Assembly: GCF_034090345.1 (NCBI RefSeq)
Contig: NZ_JAXDSS010000111.1
Location: forward strand, 1 to 21,281
Reading direction: 5' to 3'
DNA from: Peptoniphilus sp034090345
GTDB taxonomy: Bacteria; Bacillota; Clostridia; Tissierellales; Peptoniphilaceae
Length of the DNA: 21,281 nucleotides
Below the pieces are notes generated by a model, which was not told the DNA's origin, did no database searches, and saw nothing but the letters and a program-made list of their open reading frames with translations. The position numbers were made by a program, and so were the translations under genes. How positions within the stretch are numbered: the first letter of the stretch is position 1; every line of letters begins with the position of its first letter. Below are positions 1 to 9,100 of this stretch, one piece after another.

Positions 1-423
1 TCTTTTTGGTATTTCAATTTTTTCACCAGCTCTAGCATATTCATATAACTTTTTTCCTTTTATTTTTATAGCGGAATATATAGGTGGTTCTTGAAGAATA
101 TCTCCTGTGAAATTTACTAGTTCTTTTTTTAGCGAATCTTCAGAAGGGATCATAGTACTCGTGTGAGTCACATTACCTGTTATATCTAATGAATCTGTCT
201 GAATTCCAAATTTAAACTCGGCAATATATTCTTTACTAGAAGCTGTAAGTCTATCAGATAATTTTGTTGCTTTACCTATTAATACAGGCAATACACCTGT
301 AGCTATAGGGTCTAAAGTACCTGTGTGTCCTACCTTTTTTATGCCTAGTTTTCTTCTAACCATATAAACCACATCATGACTAGTAACTCCTTTTGGCTTA
401 TCGATTACTAGAACTCCATCCAT
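1..423 (-). CDS. truB: tRNA pseudouridine(55) synthase TruB, N-terminal part (cut by window edge)
   Basis: TruB isomerises U55 of the tRNA T-loop to pseudouridine. The minus frame from ATG at 421-423 stays open to base 1, giving 141 N-terminal residues; the rest lies outside the window. Residues 32-43 carry the family's catalytic motif GHTGTLDPIATG, with D38 as the nucleophile, and the protein opens with the typical G-V-L-x-I-D-K-P segment. The start overlaps the 3' end of nrnA by 26 bp, and an AAGGTGA ribosome binding site lies inside nrnA, so translation is probably coupled. It is the last visible gene of the rimP-nusA-infB module. The family and start are clear; completeness cannot be judged. 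Confidence 0.96.
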   Translation of the reverse strand, partial: MDGVLVIDKPKGVTSHDVVYMVRRKLGIKKVGHTGTLDPIATGVLPVLIGKATKLSDRLTASSKEYIAEFKFGIQTDSLDITGNVTHTSTMIPSEDSLKKELVNFTGDILQEPPIYSAIKIKGKKLYEYARAGEKIEIPKR

Positions 424-1372
424 TTAGTTCACCTTCAACAATTTTTACAATATCATTAATTCTATCGCTTAATGGTAGGGGCAAAGTTGCTCCTGCCGCT
501 CTAATATGTCCTCCGCCACCGAAAGAAGATACTATATTTATTGCATTAATATATTCTTTTGTACGTACAGAAAGTCTGATGTTTTCTTTCTTTTCTTTTA
601 ATAAAACAGCTACTTCTACTCCACTAATATCTCTTATAAATTCAACGATACCTTCTGAATCGCTTTTATTAGCTCCACATGATTCTATCATTTTATCATC
701 AACATAAGCTATAGCTAACTTTGAATCAAAATAGTATTTGATTGAATTCATAGCCATAATTAGTAGAGACGTTTTTTCTTTAGAGCGATTTTGATATAAA
801 TTAACTCCTATTTTATTTATATCTATCTTTTTATCAATTAATATCCCCGCTGCATTAAATGTAGATTTTTTTACGCTGTCATATTTAAAACTTCCTGTAT
901 CTGTCGATATCCCGGTATATAGACAAGTTGCAGCATCAGTATTTATTTCATAACCTAAATCATTAAACAAATAAAATATTAATTCGCAAGTTGCAGGAGA
1001 GTTTGGGTCTACTAAATTTATATCTCCAAAGTTAGTATTTGTACTGTGATGATCTATATTTATCTTGTTTTTTGCAGAAAGATATAAATTTTTTAAAGCT
1101 CCTATTCTATCTAAATCCGCACAGTCCACTGTAATAAATAAATCCGGAGCTTTCAAGCCCTCATCTGTAACTATTTCTGAAAGTCTAGGTAAAAATTTTA
1201 AATTCTCAGGTATCTCATCTATTACAACAGCTTTAACATCTTTTCCGATTCCTTTTAAAATTATATAAGTTCCCATTAGAGACCCCACATTGTCTCCATC
1301 CGGATTCATGTGGGATGCTACATAAATTGTATTAGCGGAACTTATAGCTTTAGCTATCTCTTCTGTTACCAT
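398..1372 (-). CDS. nrnA: DHH/DHHA1 phosphoesterase, NrnA-type oligoribonuclease / pAp phosphatase
   Basis: A 324-residue cytoplasmic DHH-family phosphoesterase. Members degrade nanoRNA (2-5 nt) and dephosphorylate pAp; some relatives hydrolyse cyclic or linear dinucleotides. Visible metal-binding motifs are H21-x3-D25-x-D27 (SHMNPDGD), VDCAD near 82-86, DHH at 107-109 and DTG at 158-160. The C-terminal DHHA1 substrate-binding domain has GGGGH at 285-289. All expected ligands are present, so it should be active. The start overlaps rbfA by 23 bp, with an AATGAGG ribosome binding site inside rbfA; its 3' end overlaps truB. Location between rbfA and truB is typical of clostridial relatives. Exact substrate preference cannot be read from sequence. 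Confidence 0.93.
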   Translation of the reverse strand: MVTEEIAKAISSANTIYVASHMNPDGDNVGSLMGTYIILKGIGKDVKAVVIDEIPENLKFLPRLSEIVTDEGLKAPDLFITVDCADLDRIGALKNLYLSAKNKINIDHHSTNTNFGDINLVDPNSPATCELIFYLFNDLGYEINTDAATCLYTGISTDTGSFKYDSVKKSTFNAAGILIDKKIDINKIGVNLYQNRSKEKTSLLIMAMNSIKYYFDSKLAIAYVDDKMIESCGANKSDSEGIVEFIRDISGVEVAVLLKEKKENIRLSVRTKEYINAINIVSSFGGGGHIRAAGATLPLPLSDRINDIVKIVEGELNGWSSSNR

Positions 1373-1706
1373 GGTTTACCTCATTTATCAATCTATTCAT
1401 TTCCAAGCCTCTTTCAATAGAATCATCATGAATAAATATAAGTTCAGGCATAGCTCTTAACTTAACCATTCTAGAAAGTTCTTTTTTTATAAATCCTTTA
1501 GATGAGTTAATTCCTTGCATAGCCTCTTCTATTTCATTCGTAAAAAATGATATATATACTTTTGCAAATGATAAGTCGTTAGTTACATCTACTCTTGATA
1601 CACTAACTATATCAGGAACTCTTGGATCTTTTAATTTATTTTGTATTACATCAGATATGGCTCTTCTAACTTCTTCTGATATTTGTTGTGTACGTTTTGG
1701 ATTCAT
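1350..1706 (-). CDS. rbfA: ribosome-binding factor A (30S maturation)
   Basis: RbfA, 118 residues, close to the usual family length. It is a single KH-like domain that binds the 30S subunit near the 5' end of 16S rRNA and assists late maturation and cold adaptation. The N-terminus (NPKRTQQISEEVRRAISD) and the segment LKDPRVPDIVSVSRVDVT are diagnostic. The start ATG is only 1 bp from the infB stop codon. Its ribosome binding site, AGAGGGAG, is made by the last sense codons of infB (Lys-Arg-Glu), so rbfA translation is probably coupled to termination on infB. Its 3' end overlaps nrnA. Confidence 0.96.
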   Translation of the reverse strand: MNPKRTQQISEEVRRAISDVIQNKLKDPRVPDIVSVSRVDVTNDLSFAKVYISFFTNEIEEAMQGINSSKGFIKKELSRMVKLRAMPELIFIHDDSIERGLEMNRLINEVNHGNRRDS

Positions 1707-1707
1707 A

Positions 1708-4044
1708 TTACTCCCTCTTAACTTCTTTCATAATATAACATTCTATAAGGTCTCCATCTTTAACATCGTTAAATCCTTCTATTCCAAGGCCACCTTCAAA
1801 GCTAGTATTTAATTCTTTTACATCATCTTTAAATCTCTTAAGAGAGGCTACTTCACCTTCATGAATAACTACATCTTCTCTTAAAACCCTTATTTTAGCA
1901 TTACGAACTATCTTTCCTGACAGCACATAAATACCAGCTACTATTATATTTCCAGGAAGTTTAAATGTTTGTCTAACTTCACATCTTCCCATGATCTCTT
2001 CAACGATATCAGGATCGAGCATACCTTTTACAGCTTTTTCTACATCATCTATAATGTCATATATAACTCTATATGTTCTTACATCAACTTCCTCATTCTT
2101 TGAAAGTTCAATAGCATTGATGTTAGGCCTTACATTAAATCCTACGACAATGGCATTTGATGCAGAAGCTAAAGTTACATCACTTTCATTAATTCCGCCA
2201 ACGCCTGAATGGATTACATTTATTTTAACTTCTTCATTGGATAGTTTAAGAAGAGATTGAATTAAAGCCTCAACTGATCCCTTAACATCGGCTTTAACCA
2301 CGATATTTAGGTCTTTCATTTCCCCTTCTTTTATTCTGTCAAATAAATTATCTAACGAAACCTTGCTTCCTGAATTTATTCTATTTTTTCTTAATTCTTC
2401 TCTATTAGAGTCGGCTATAGTTCTTGCAGTTTTTTCATCTTCTACAGCATAGATAAGTTCCCCGGCATTTGGAACATCTGACAAACCTAAAATTACAGCT
2501 GGCATAGATGGGCCTGCCTTTTTAATGTTCCTATTTTTATCGTCTGTCATAGCTCTAATTCTTCCACTTGATACTCCAGATACTACAGTATCCCCAAAGT
2601 TAAGTGTACCTTTTTGAACTAAAACAGTAGCCATAGGTCCTTTACCTTTATCTAACTTAGCCTCTATAACAGTACCAACTGCCATTCTATTAGGGTTTGC
2701 TTTTAATTCTTGCATTTCTGCAACCAAGTTTATCATTTCTAATAGTTCATCAATACCTTCTTTAGTCTTTGCTGAAACGGGAACCATAATAGTATCTCCA
2801 CCCCAGTCTTCACTCATCAATCCATTTTCAAGAAGTTCTTGTTTTACACGGTCAATGTTAGCGCCTGGTTTATCAATTTTATTAATAGCAACTATTATTG
2901 GTACATTTGCAGACTTTGCATGAGATATTGCTTCTATTGTTTGAGGCATTACACCATCATCTGCGGCAACTACTAATATAGCTATATCTGTTATTAAAGC
3001 TCCTCTCAATCTCATAGAGGTAAATGCTTCATGACCTGGAGTATCTAAGAAAGTTATCTTCTTTTTGTTTACTGTTACAGTATAAGCACCTATATGTTGA
3101 GTTATACCACCAGCTTCAGATTCTTGAACATGAGACTTTTTAATAACGTCTAGAATAGAAGTCTTGCCATGGTCTACATGTCCCATAACAGTTACAACTG
3201 GAGGACGGCTTTTTAAGTCTTTTTCGCTATCTTCGTAATCAAGTCCTAACTTTTCTTCTATGGAAATTTCTTGTTCTGGTTCATCTATAACTATTTCTAT
3301 GCCTAGTTCATCCGCTACTAATATACAAGTGTCTTCATCTATTTCCTGATTTTGACTTGCCATTATCCCAAGAACAATCAATTTAGAAATTATTTGTGTC
3401 ACCGGCAAAAATAATTTCTCTGCAAATTCCTTTACAGTTATAGGCGCTTTTATTTTTATAGGAGACTCATCATTTTTTATAGCATCAATTTTATCTTGCT
3501 TTTTTTGAGCTTTAGATCTTTTTTTAGCAGGAGTTTTTTTTGTTAAATCTCTTTGTTTTCTCCTGTTTCCAAGTTCATTTAAATCTTCCATATCAATTTT
3601 ATTGTATTGATTTTTTTTCTTCTTATTTTTACCTACGCTTATTCCCTCAGATTTAAAATTTTCTTTTGTATTATGTTTCTTGCTAAAATTTTTATCTGAT
3701 TTAAATTCTTTATTCTTTTCAGAATTTTTAGTGTCTTTATTTTTTTTATTATCGAAATTTTTATTCAATTGTTGTTGACCACTCTTACCTTTATTATCTT
3801 TTATATGTTTATTCTTTGTATCTGAATTATTAACTTCATCATTTACAACAGAATTTTTATTTTGTATATTTTTTGCTCCTCCAGATTTAGATTGATAAGC
3901 ATTCCTTATCTTTTTTTCATCTTCAGGCTCTAGTGTTGACATATGATTTTTAACATCAATATTTAATTCTGCCATTTTTTGTAGTAAATCCTTACTACTT
4001 AGGTTTAATTCTTTCGCCAATGCATGTACTCTAATTTTTGACAT
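1708..4044 (-). CDS. infB: translation initiation factor IF-2
   Basis: IF-2, 778 residues, the GTPase that delivers initiator fMet-tRNA to the 30S subunit and promotes 50S joining. Order of domains: a first IF2-N helical module at about 2-50; a Lys/Asn-rich low-complexity linker at about 52-195; a second IF2-N module at about 200-250; the G domain with GHVDHGKT at 288-295, GGITQHIGAY at 312-321, DTPGH at 334-338, NKID at 388-391 and SAK at 424-426; then the OB, IF2-III and C2 domains that bind fMet-tRNA. The start has AGGAGGTG 5 bp upstream. It follows rnpM by 15 bp and feeds directly into rbfA. The linker composition is typical of AT-rich genomes. All G motifs are intact. Confidence 0.98.
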   Translation of the reverse strand: MSKIRVHALAKELNLSSKDLLQKMAELNIDVKNHMSTLEPEDEKKIRNAYQSKSGGAKNIQNKNSVVNDEVNNSDTKNKHIKDNKGKSGQQQLNKNFDNKKNKDTKNSEKNKEFKSDKNFSKKHNTKENFKSEGISVGKNKKKKNQYNKIDMEDLNELGNRRKQRDLTKKTPAKKRSKAQKKQDKIDAIKNDESPIKIKAPITVKEFAEKLFLPVTQIISKLIVLGIMASQNQEIDEDTCILVADELGIEIVIDEPEQEISIEEKLGLDYEDSEKDLKSRPPVVTVMGHVDHGKTSILDVIKKSHVQESEAGGITQHIGAYTVTVNKKKITFLDTPGHEAFTSMRLRGALITDIAILVVAADDGVMPQTIEAISHAKSANVPIIVAINKIDKPGANIDRVKQELLENGLMSEDWGGDTIMVPVSAKTKEGIDELLEMINLVAEMQELKANPNRMAVGTVIEAKLDKGKGPMATVLVQKGTLNFGDTVVSGVSSGRIRAMTDDKNRNIKKAGPSMPAVILGLSDVPNAGELIYAVEDEKTARTIADSNREELRKNRINSGSKVSLDNLFDRIKEGEMKDLNIVVKADVKGSVEALIQSLLKLSNEEVKINVIHSGVGGINESDVTLASASNAIVVGFNVRPNINAIELSKNEEVDVRTYRVIYDIIDDVEKAVKGMLDPDIVEEIMGRCEVRQTFKLPGNIIVAGIYVLSGKIVRNAKIRVLREDVVIHEGEVASLKRFKDDVKELNTSFEGGLGIEGFNDVKDGDLIECYIMKEVKRE

Positions 4045-4059
4045 ACGGCCACCTCCTAA

Positions 4060-4332
4060 TTAAGGCATATCTTTAATGGATCTTTTTAATTCTTCAATAG
4101 TTTCATCATCTATCTCCATTTCAAATGCTCTGTTTAAAGCTTTAGACTTTATTGCTTTGTCCAAACAATTTTCATCATAGCACAGATATGCACCTCTGCC
4201 ATTTTTTCTACCACTAACGTCTAGGAAAACTTCGCCTTCTTTATTTTTTACAACTCTTATAAGCTCTGATTTAGGTTTATTTTCTCCACAACCCAAACAT
4301 TTTCTCATAGGTACTTTTTTTGGTTTTGTCAT
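4060..4332 (-). CDS. rnpM: YlxR/RnpM, RNase P-modulating RNA-binding protein (DUF448)
   Basis: A 90-residue basic protein of the YlxR (DUF448) family, an RNA-binding fold encoded almost invariably between nusA and infB; the Bacillus subtilis member was renamed RnpM because it binds and modulates RNase P. Visible family features are RKCLGC at 10-15, ELIRVV at 23-28, GRGAYLC at 45-51 and a further Cys at 56. The ribosome binding site GGAGAA lies just before the ATG. In many relatives an L7Ae-like gene (ylxQ) follows; here only 15 bp separates rnpM from infB, so ylxQ is absent at this place. The family is certain; the RNase P role is carried over from B. subtilis. Confidence 0.92.
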   Translation of the reverse strand: MTKPKKVPMRKCLGCGENKPKSELIRVVKNKEGEVFLDVSGRKNGRGAYLCYDENCLDKAIKSKALNRAFEMEIDDETIEELKRSIKDMP

Positions 4333-4361
4333 AAATTCTCCAACGCCTTTAAATATATAAT

Positions 4362-5552
4362 CTAATTCTCATCTTTTTCAATTCCTCTAGTTATTTCATT
4401 TGAAATTTCTACTGAATCGTCATGATTTTCTATTGTTTCTTTTGAAAAATCAGACTTACAACCATATCTTTCGTATAAATCTTCTTCAGTTATATTTTCA
4501 ATTTCTAAATATTGTTCATACTGAGTTGTACTCTTTATATCAATTTTCCAACCTGTAAGTTTTGCAGCTAATCTAGCATTTTGTCCTTCTTTTCCTATAG
4601 CCAAAGACAATTGGTAATCCAGAACAACTACTAAAGCCGACTTTTCTTTTTCATTAATAAAAACTTTTTCTACTTTAGATGGGCTTAATGCATTTGCTAT
4701 AAAAGTATCTATATCTTTGCTATAAATTACAATATCAACTTTTTCATCATGTAATTCATCTACAATGGCTTTAACTCTTGCTCCTTTATAGCCGACACAA
4801 GCTCCCAACGGGTCTACTTCTTCGTCCTTTGAAAATACAGCTATCTTGGTTCTAGAACCTGCTTCTCTTGCTATTGAATAAACTTCAACTATTCCCTCGG
4901 CTATTTCTGGGACTTCTAATTCAAACAGTCTCTTCACTAAGTTAGGATGAGATCTTGATAATATTATTTGAGGGCCTTTAGTTGTTTTCTTTACTTCAAC
5001 TAATAGCAACTTAAATCTAGCGCCTTGTTTATAGGTTTCACCTTTTATTTGCTCTGAAGGTAGCAATATAGCCTCAGTTTTTCCAAGGTCAAAGAATACA
5101 TTTCCGTATGATACTCTTTGAACTTGACCTGTTATTATCTCATTTTCTCTGTCTGTAAAATCATCGAATATTATATCTCTTTCAGCATCCTTTATTCTTT
5201 GAATTACTACTTGTTTAGCTGTTTGAGCTGCTATTCTTCCAAATTTTGCAGGATCTACCATTTTGGAAAAGACATCTCCAACTTCATATTTAGTGTCTAA
5301 TTTCTTTGCTTGACTTATTGAAAGTTGAGTTTTGTCATCAATTAAATCTTCATCTGCAACTATATCTTGCAGTGCATAAATGTCAATTTTACCTGTTTCT
5401 CTATCTATATTTACTTCTACATTTTGGCTTGTTCCAAAATTCTTTTTATAACTTGAAACCATAGCTGCTTCAAGTGCGGAAAATACAACTTCTTTTGAAA
5501 TTCCCTTTTCTTTTTCTAGCTCATCTAAGGCCTCTATGAATTCTTGATTCAT
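4362..5552 (-). CDS. nusA: transcription termination/antitermination factor NusA
   Basis: NusA, 396 residues. It binds RNA polymerase near the RNA exit channel, promotes pausing and stimulates intrinsic termination. Domains: N-terminal polymerase-binding domain about 1-125, S1 about 135-200, KH1 about 225-285 (VGYKGARVK at 253-261), KH2 about 290-345 (AIGKEGQNARLA at 318-329). A roughly 50-residue acidic tail follows, slightly longer than in Bacillus, and there are no C-terminal acidic repeats of the proteobacterial kind. The ribosome binding site TAGGAGG contains the rimP stop codon. NusA autoregulation through a terminator in the leader of this same operon is established in B. subtilis; a matching hairpin lies upstream of rimP here. 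Confidence 0.98.
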   Translation of the reverse strand: MNQEFIEALDELEKEKGISKEVVFSALEAAMVSSYKKNFGTSQNVEVNIDRETGKIDIYALQDIVADEDLIDDKTQLSISQAKKLDTKYEVGDVFSKMVDPAKFGRIAAQTAKQVVIQRIKDAERDIIFDDFTDRENEIITGQVQRVSYGNVFFDLGKTEAILLPSEQIKGETYKQGARFKLLLVEVKKTTKGPQIILSRSHPNLVKRLFELEVPEIAEGIVEVYSIAREAGSRTKIAVFSKDEEVDPLGACVGYKGARVKAIVDELHDEKVDIVIYSKDIDTFIANALSPSKVEKVFINEKEKSALVVVLDYQLSLAIGKEGQNARLAAKLTGWKIDIKSTTQYEQYLEIENITEEDLYERYGCKSDFSKETIENHDDSVEISNEITRGIEKDEN

Positions 5553-5560
5553 ATTTCCTC

Positions 5561-6022
5561 CTAAAATTTAATGGTTTGTACCATGTTTGCAATTGTTTTG
5601 ATCGGAATGTTGATGATATTAGATTCAGATTCGATTTCAACATTTTCTTTATCATAATTAAGTAATGAACCTTCTATCTGTTTTTTACCATAAATTGGTG
5701 CATATAGCTTGATTGTTACATCTTTACCCATGTTTCTTCTATAATCATCTTGTGTCTTTAATGGTCTGTCTAATCCTGGAGAAGATACTTCTAAATAATA
5801 AGAATTTTCTATTATATCTAAGTTTTCAATATCTTCATCTATAGCTCTACTCATCTTAGAACAATCATCTAAATCTATCCCTTCTTCTCTATAGATAAAA
5901 ATAGATAATAAATCATGTTTTTTGCCAGCTTTGTATTCAATATCTACTAATTCATATCCAAGTATATTGGCATGCTTTAGTGCAATTTCTTTAATTTTGC
6001 CAACTATTTCTTTCTTGCTCAT
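5561..6022 (-). CDS. rimP: ribosome maturation factor RimP
   Basis: RimP, 153 residues from the chosen start, close to the ~155 usual in Firmicutes; it assists 30S subunit assembly. Family motifs include ELVDIEY, the acidic stretch DLDDCSKMSRAID and the signature YYLEVSSPGLDRPL. The frame is open further upstream to 6064, but that extension runs through the terminator hairpin, has no ribosome binding site and is not conserved. The ATG at 6020-6022 has AGGGGGTG at good spacing and gives the normal N-terminus MSKKEIV. It is the first gene of the rimP-nusA-rnpM-infB-rbfA-nrnA-truB module and has its own promoter and a leader terminator. Confidence 0.96.
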   Translation of the reverse strand: MSKKEIVGKIKEIALKHANILGYELVDIEYKAGKKHDLLSIFIYREEGIDLDDCSKMSRAIDEDIENLDIIENSYYLEVSSPGLDRPLKTQDDYRRNMGKDVTIKLYAPIYGKKQIEGSLLNYDKENVEIESESNIINIPIKTIANMVQTIKF

Positions 6023-6040
6023 TATACACCCCCTATTTAC

Positions 6041-6068
6041 AAAAACAAGAGTGGGAAAACCCACTCTT
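6041..6068 (-). terminator. intrinsic terminator / probable attenuator in the rimP-nusA leader
   Basis: A perfect 9-bp stem, with plus-strand arms AAGAGTGGG (6047-6055) and CCCACTCTT (6060-6068) around a 4-nt loop. On the minus strand the right arm is followed by GTTTTTG, a U-tract broken by one G. The plus-strand side has no comparable T-run, so it acts on minus-strand transcripts. It lies about 18 nt downstream of the predicted rimP start site and about 6 nt before the rimP ribosome binding site. It can therefore end polC read-through and also attenuate the rimP-nusA transcript. Confidence 0.85.
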
Positions 6069-6093
6069 TAGTAACTTTCTATTTATTAATTTA

Positions 6094-6121
6094 ATTATAT
6101 CACATATAAAAATTATTTCAA
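6094..6121 (-). promoter_or_regulatory. rimP-nusA operon promoter (extended -10)
   Basis: On the minus strand, TTGAAA (complement of 6116-6121), a 16-bp spacer and TGATATAAT (complement of 6094-6102), which contains a consensus TATAAT and the extended -10 TGn. The -35 begins 5 bp after the polC stop codon. Predicted initiation near 6087 would give a leader of about 65 nt containing the terminator hairpin. This is the best promoter match in the supercluster. Confidence 0.75.
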
Positions 6122-6125
6122 GCAA

Positions 6126-9100
6126 CTAAAAGTTAAACAGGCTTATTTGGTTAGTTTCTTGAAAATCATCTAATAAATGATTTTGTTTTAATATTTCAGT
6201 TGTACTCTTTCCAGTACCTGTTCTCTTTTTAAAGTCTTCAATAGAAATAAAAGGTCCATTTTCTCTTTCCAAAACTATTTGCTTAGCTACAGAGTCACCA
6301 ACTCCTATAAAAGCCCTTAGCGGTAATAAGACTTTATTATTTTTTATAGAAAACCTACTTGCCTCAGACTCATATATATCTGCATTCTCAAACTCATATC
6401 CTCTCGCAAACATTTCAAGAACCACCTCTAATATAGTAATTTGTCCTTTTTCCTTAGCTGTTAAAGTATCAGCTTTTTTCAATTCTTCAACCCTATTTTT
6501 AACAGCTTCATATCCTTGAAGCACAAGTTCTCCATCAAAATCATTAAGCTTTATAGTGAAAAATGTAGCATAGAAGGCCAAAGGATAATTCAATTTAAAA
6601 TAAGCTATTCTAAAAGACTGCGTCACATATGCAACAGCATGTGCTTTTGGAAACATATATTTGATTTTTTCACACGATTCAATGTACCATTCAGGAAGAG
6701 CTAGATTTTTCATTATAGTTTTTTGTTCTTCTGTAAGACCTTTCCCCTTACGTACTTTTTCCATAGTATCAAATGCCATTTTATTTTCGGCACCTGCACG
6801 AATTAAGTATGTCATAATATCTTCTCTAGTACATATAACATCTGATAATTCTGCTCTTCCATCATTTACTAAACTTTGAGCATTGTTTGTCCATACATCA
6901 GTTCCATGAGACAAACCAGATATTCTTACTAAATCAGCAAAGTTTTTAGGTTCAGTTTCAATTAACATTTGTTTTACAAATCCTGTGCCAAATTCTGGAA
7001 TTCCTAGTGTTCCAGTCTTTGTTTTAAAAATATCTTCATTTAAATTTAGAGCTTTTGCATTTCTAAAGAGGCTTAAAGTTTCAGGGTCATTTAGAGGTAT
7101 TTTGCTTGAATTTATACCTGTAAAATCTTCCAGCATTTTTATTATTGTAGGACCGTCATGCCCTAATATATCAAGTTTAAGAATTTTACCATGAATGAAA
7201 TTATAATCAAAATGGGTAGTTATTACAGTTGAATTTATATCATCAGCTGGATGTTGTATTGGAGTAAAATCAAAAACTTCTTTATTCTTTGGTACAATCA
7301 TTACTCCCCCAGGGTGTTGCCCTGAAGTTCTTTTAATACCTACTAAATTATTAACTAGTCTATCTATTTCAGCTGAATGAACTGATTGGTTTTCAAAATA
7401 TTTTCGCACATATCCATAAGCTGTTTTATCCGCTACTGTGCCTATTGTACCTGCACGAAATACATAACCTTCACCTAATAATTCTTCTGTATATTTATGA
7501 GCATTAGGTTGATATTCTCCTGCAAAATTCAAATCGATATCAGGTTCTTTATCTCCATTAAATCCTAAGAATACTTCAAAAGGTATGTCATGCCCATCTT
7601 TTTTCATCTTCGTTCCACAAACAGGACAATTTTTATCTTCAAGGTCTACTCCTGAACCAACTTCTCCATTAGTAAAAAACTCTGAATATTTACAATTAGG
7701 ACATACATAGTGTGGCACAAGTGGGTTGACTTCTGTTATAGAAGCCATAGTAGCTGCAAATGATGAGCCCACAGAACCTCTAGAGCCTACTAAATATCCA
7801 TCTCCATTTGATTTAGCAACTAGCTTTTGTGCAATTATATACAATACCGCGTATCCATTGTCTATAATACTTTTTAATTCTATTTCAAGTCTATCCTCAA
7901 CTATCTTAGGTAAAGTTTCGCCATATATTTCATGCGCTTTATTATAACAGATATTGCGTAAATCATCCTCAGCTCCATCAATAGATGGTGGATAAGTTCC
8001 ATCAGGTATTGGATTTAATTTTTCAATAGTATCTGCTATTTTATTTGTATTTTCAACAACTACTTCATATGATTCTCTTTCTCCTAAATAACTAAAGCTT
8101 CTAAGCATTTCATCTGTTGTCCTAAAAAAGAGAGTTTTGGGAATATTGGCTCCTCTGACTGGTGGTGTTTGACTAGATAATATAATCCTTCTAGTTAAAT
8201 CATCCTTAGGTTCTAAGTAAAATACATCCCCAGTAGCAACTACTGGAATATTTAAATCCCTTCCCAAATTATAAAGATAAGTATTTATTTCCTCTAAATC
8301 TTTTTTATCTTTTACCATTCCGTTTTGTATAAGCTCTATATTATCTTCAATAGGCTGCAACTCTATATAGTCAAAAAACTTTGCTATTTCTCTTATTTTA
8401 CTTTCTTCTTCCATATTTAGAACAGCTTCAAACAAAGGTGATTTAGAAGTTCCACTTCCAATTAACAAACCTTCGCGATATTTTTCTATTAAAGATTTAG
8501 GAACTTTTGCAACTCTACTAACATATTTTAAATGAGATGCCGAAACTAATTTATATAAATTTTTAAGCCCTATATTATTCTTAACTAAAATAGAAACTGG
8601 TGATTCAAAGAGTACTGCCGGATTTATATTGCTAGATAAAATATTCAAGTTTGAAATTGCATCTTTATCTTTTGCTAACTCAAGTAATTTTATAAAAACT
8701 AAAGCCGTAGCTTGTGCATCATTTACCGCTCTATGAGCATTGACAAGTGATACTCCAAACTTTTTAGAAAGAGCTCCTAAATTAAATCTTTTCATATCAG
8801 GTACTAAAGCCCTAGCTAGATATAAAGTATCAACTACATCGAAATTAAATTTCAAATTATATTTAGTCATATCTCTGCGTATAAATCTTGTATCAAATGC
8901 CGCATTATGTGCAACTAGTACAGTATCTTTACAGAAATCATAGAAATCAAATATCACTTTATCAATCATCGGTTCTTCGCTAATTAAAGCCGGTGTAATT
9001 CCCGTTAATTTCTGAACTTCTTCTGGTATCGGTCTATTAGGGTTTATTAGTTGAGAAAAATGATCTATTATAACTCCATCTTTTACTTTTACTGCACCTA

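Noticed and set aside
6023..6064. Longer rimP start at 6064
   Set aside because: The extension runs through the terminator hairpin and lacks a ribosome binding site; ATG at 6022 has a strong SD and the conserved N-terminus.
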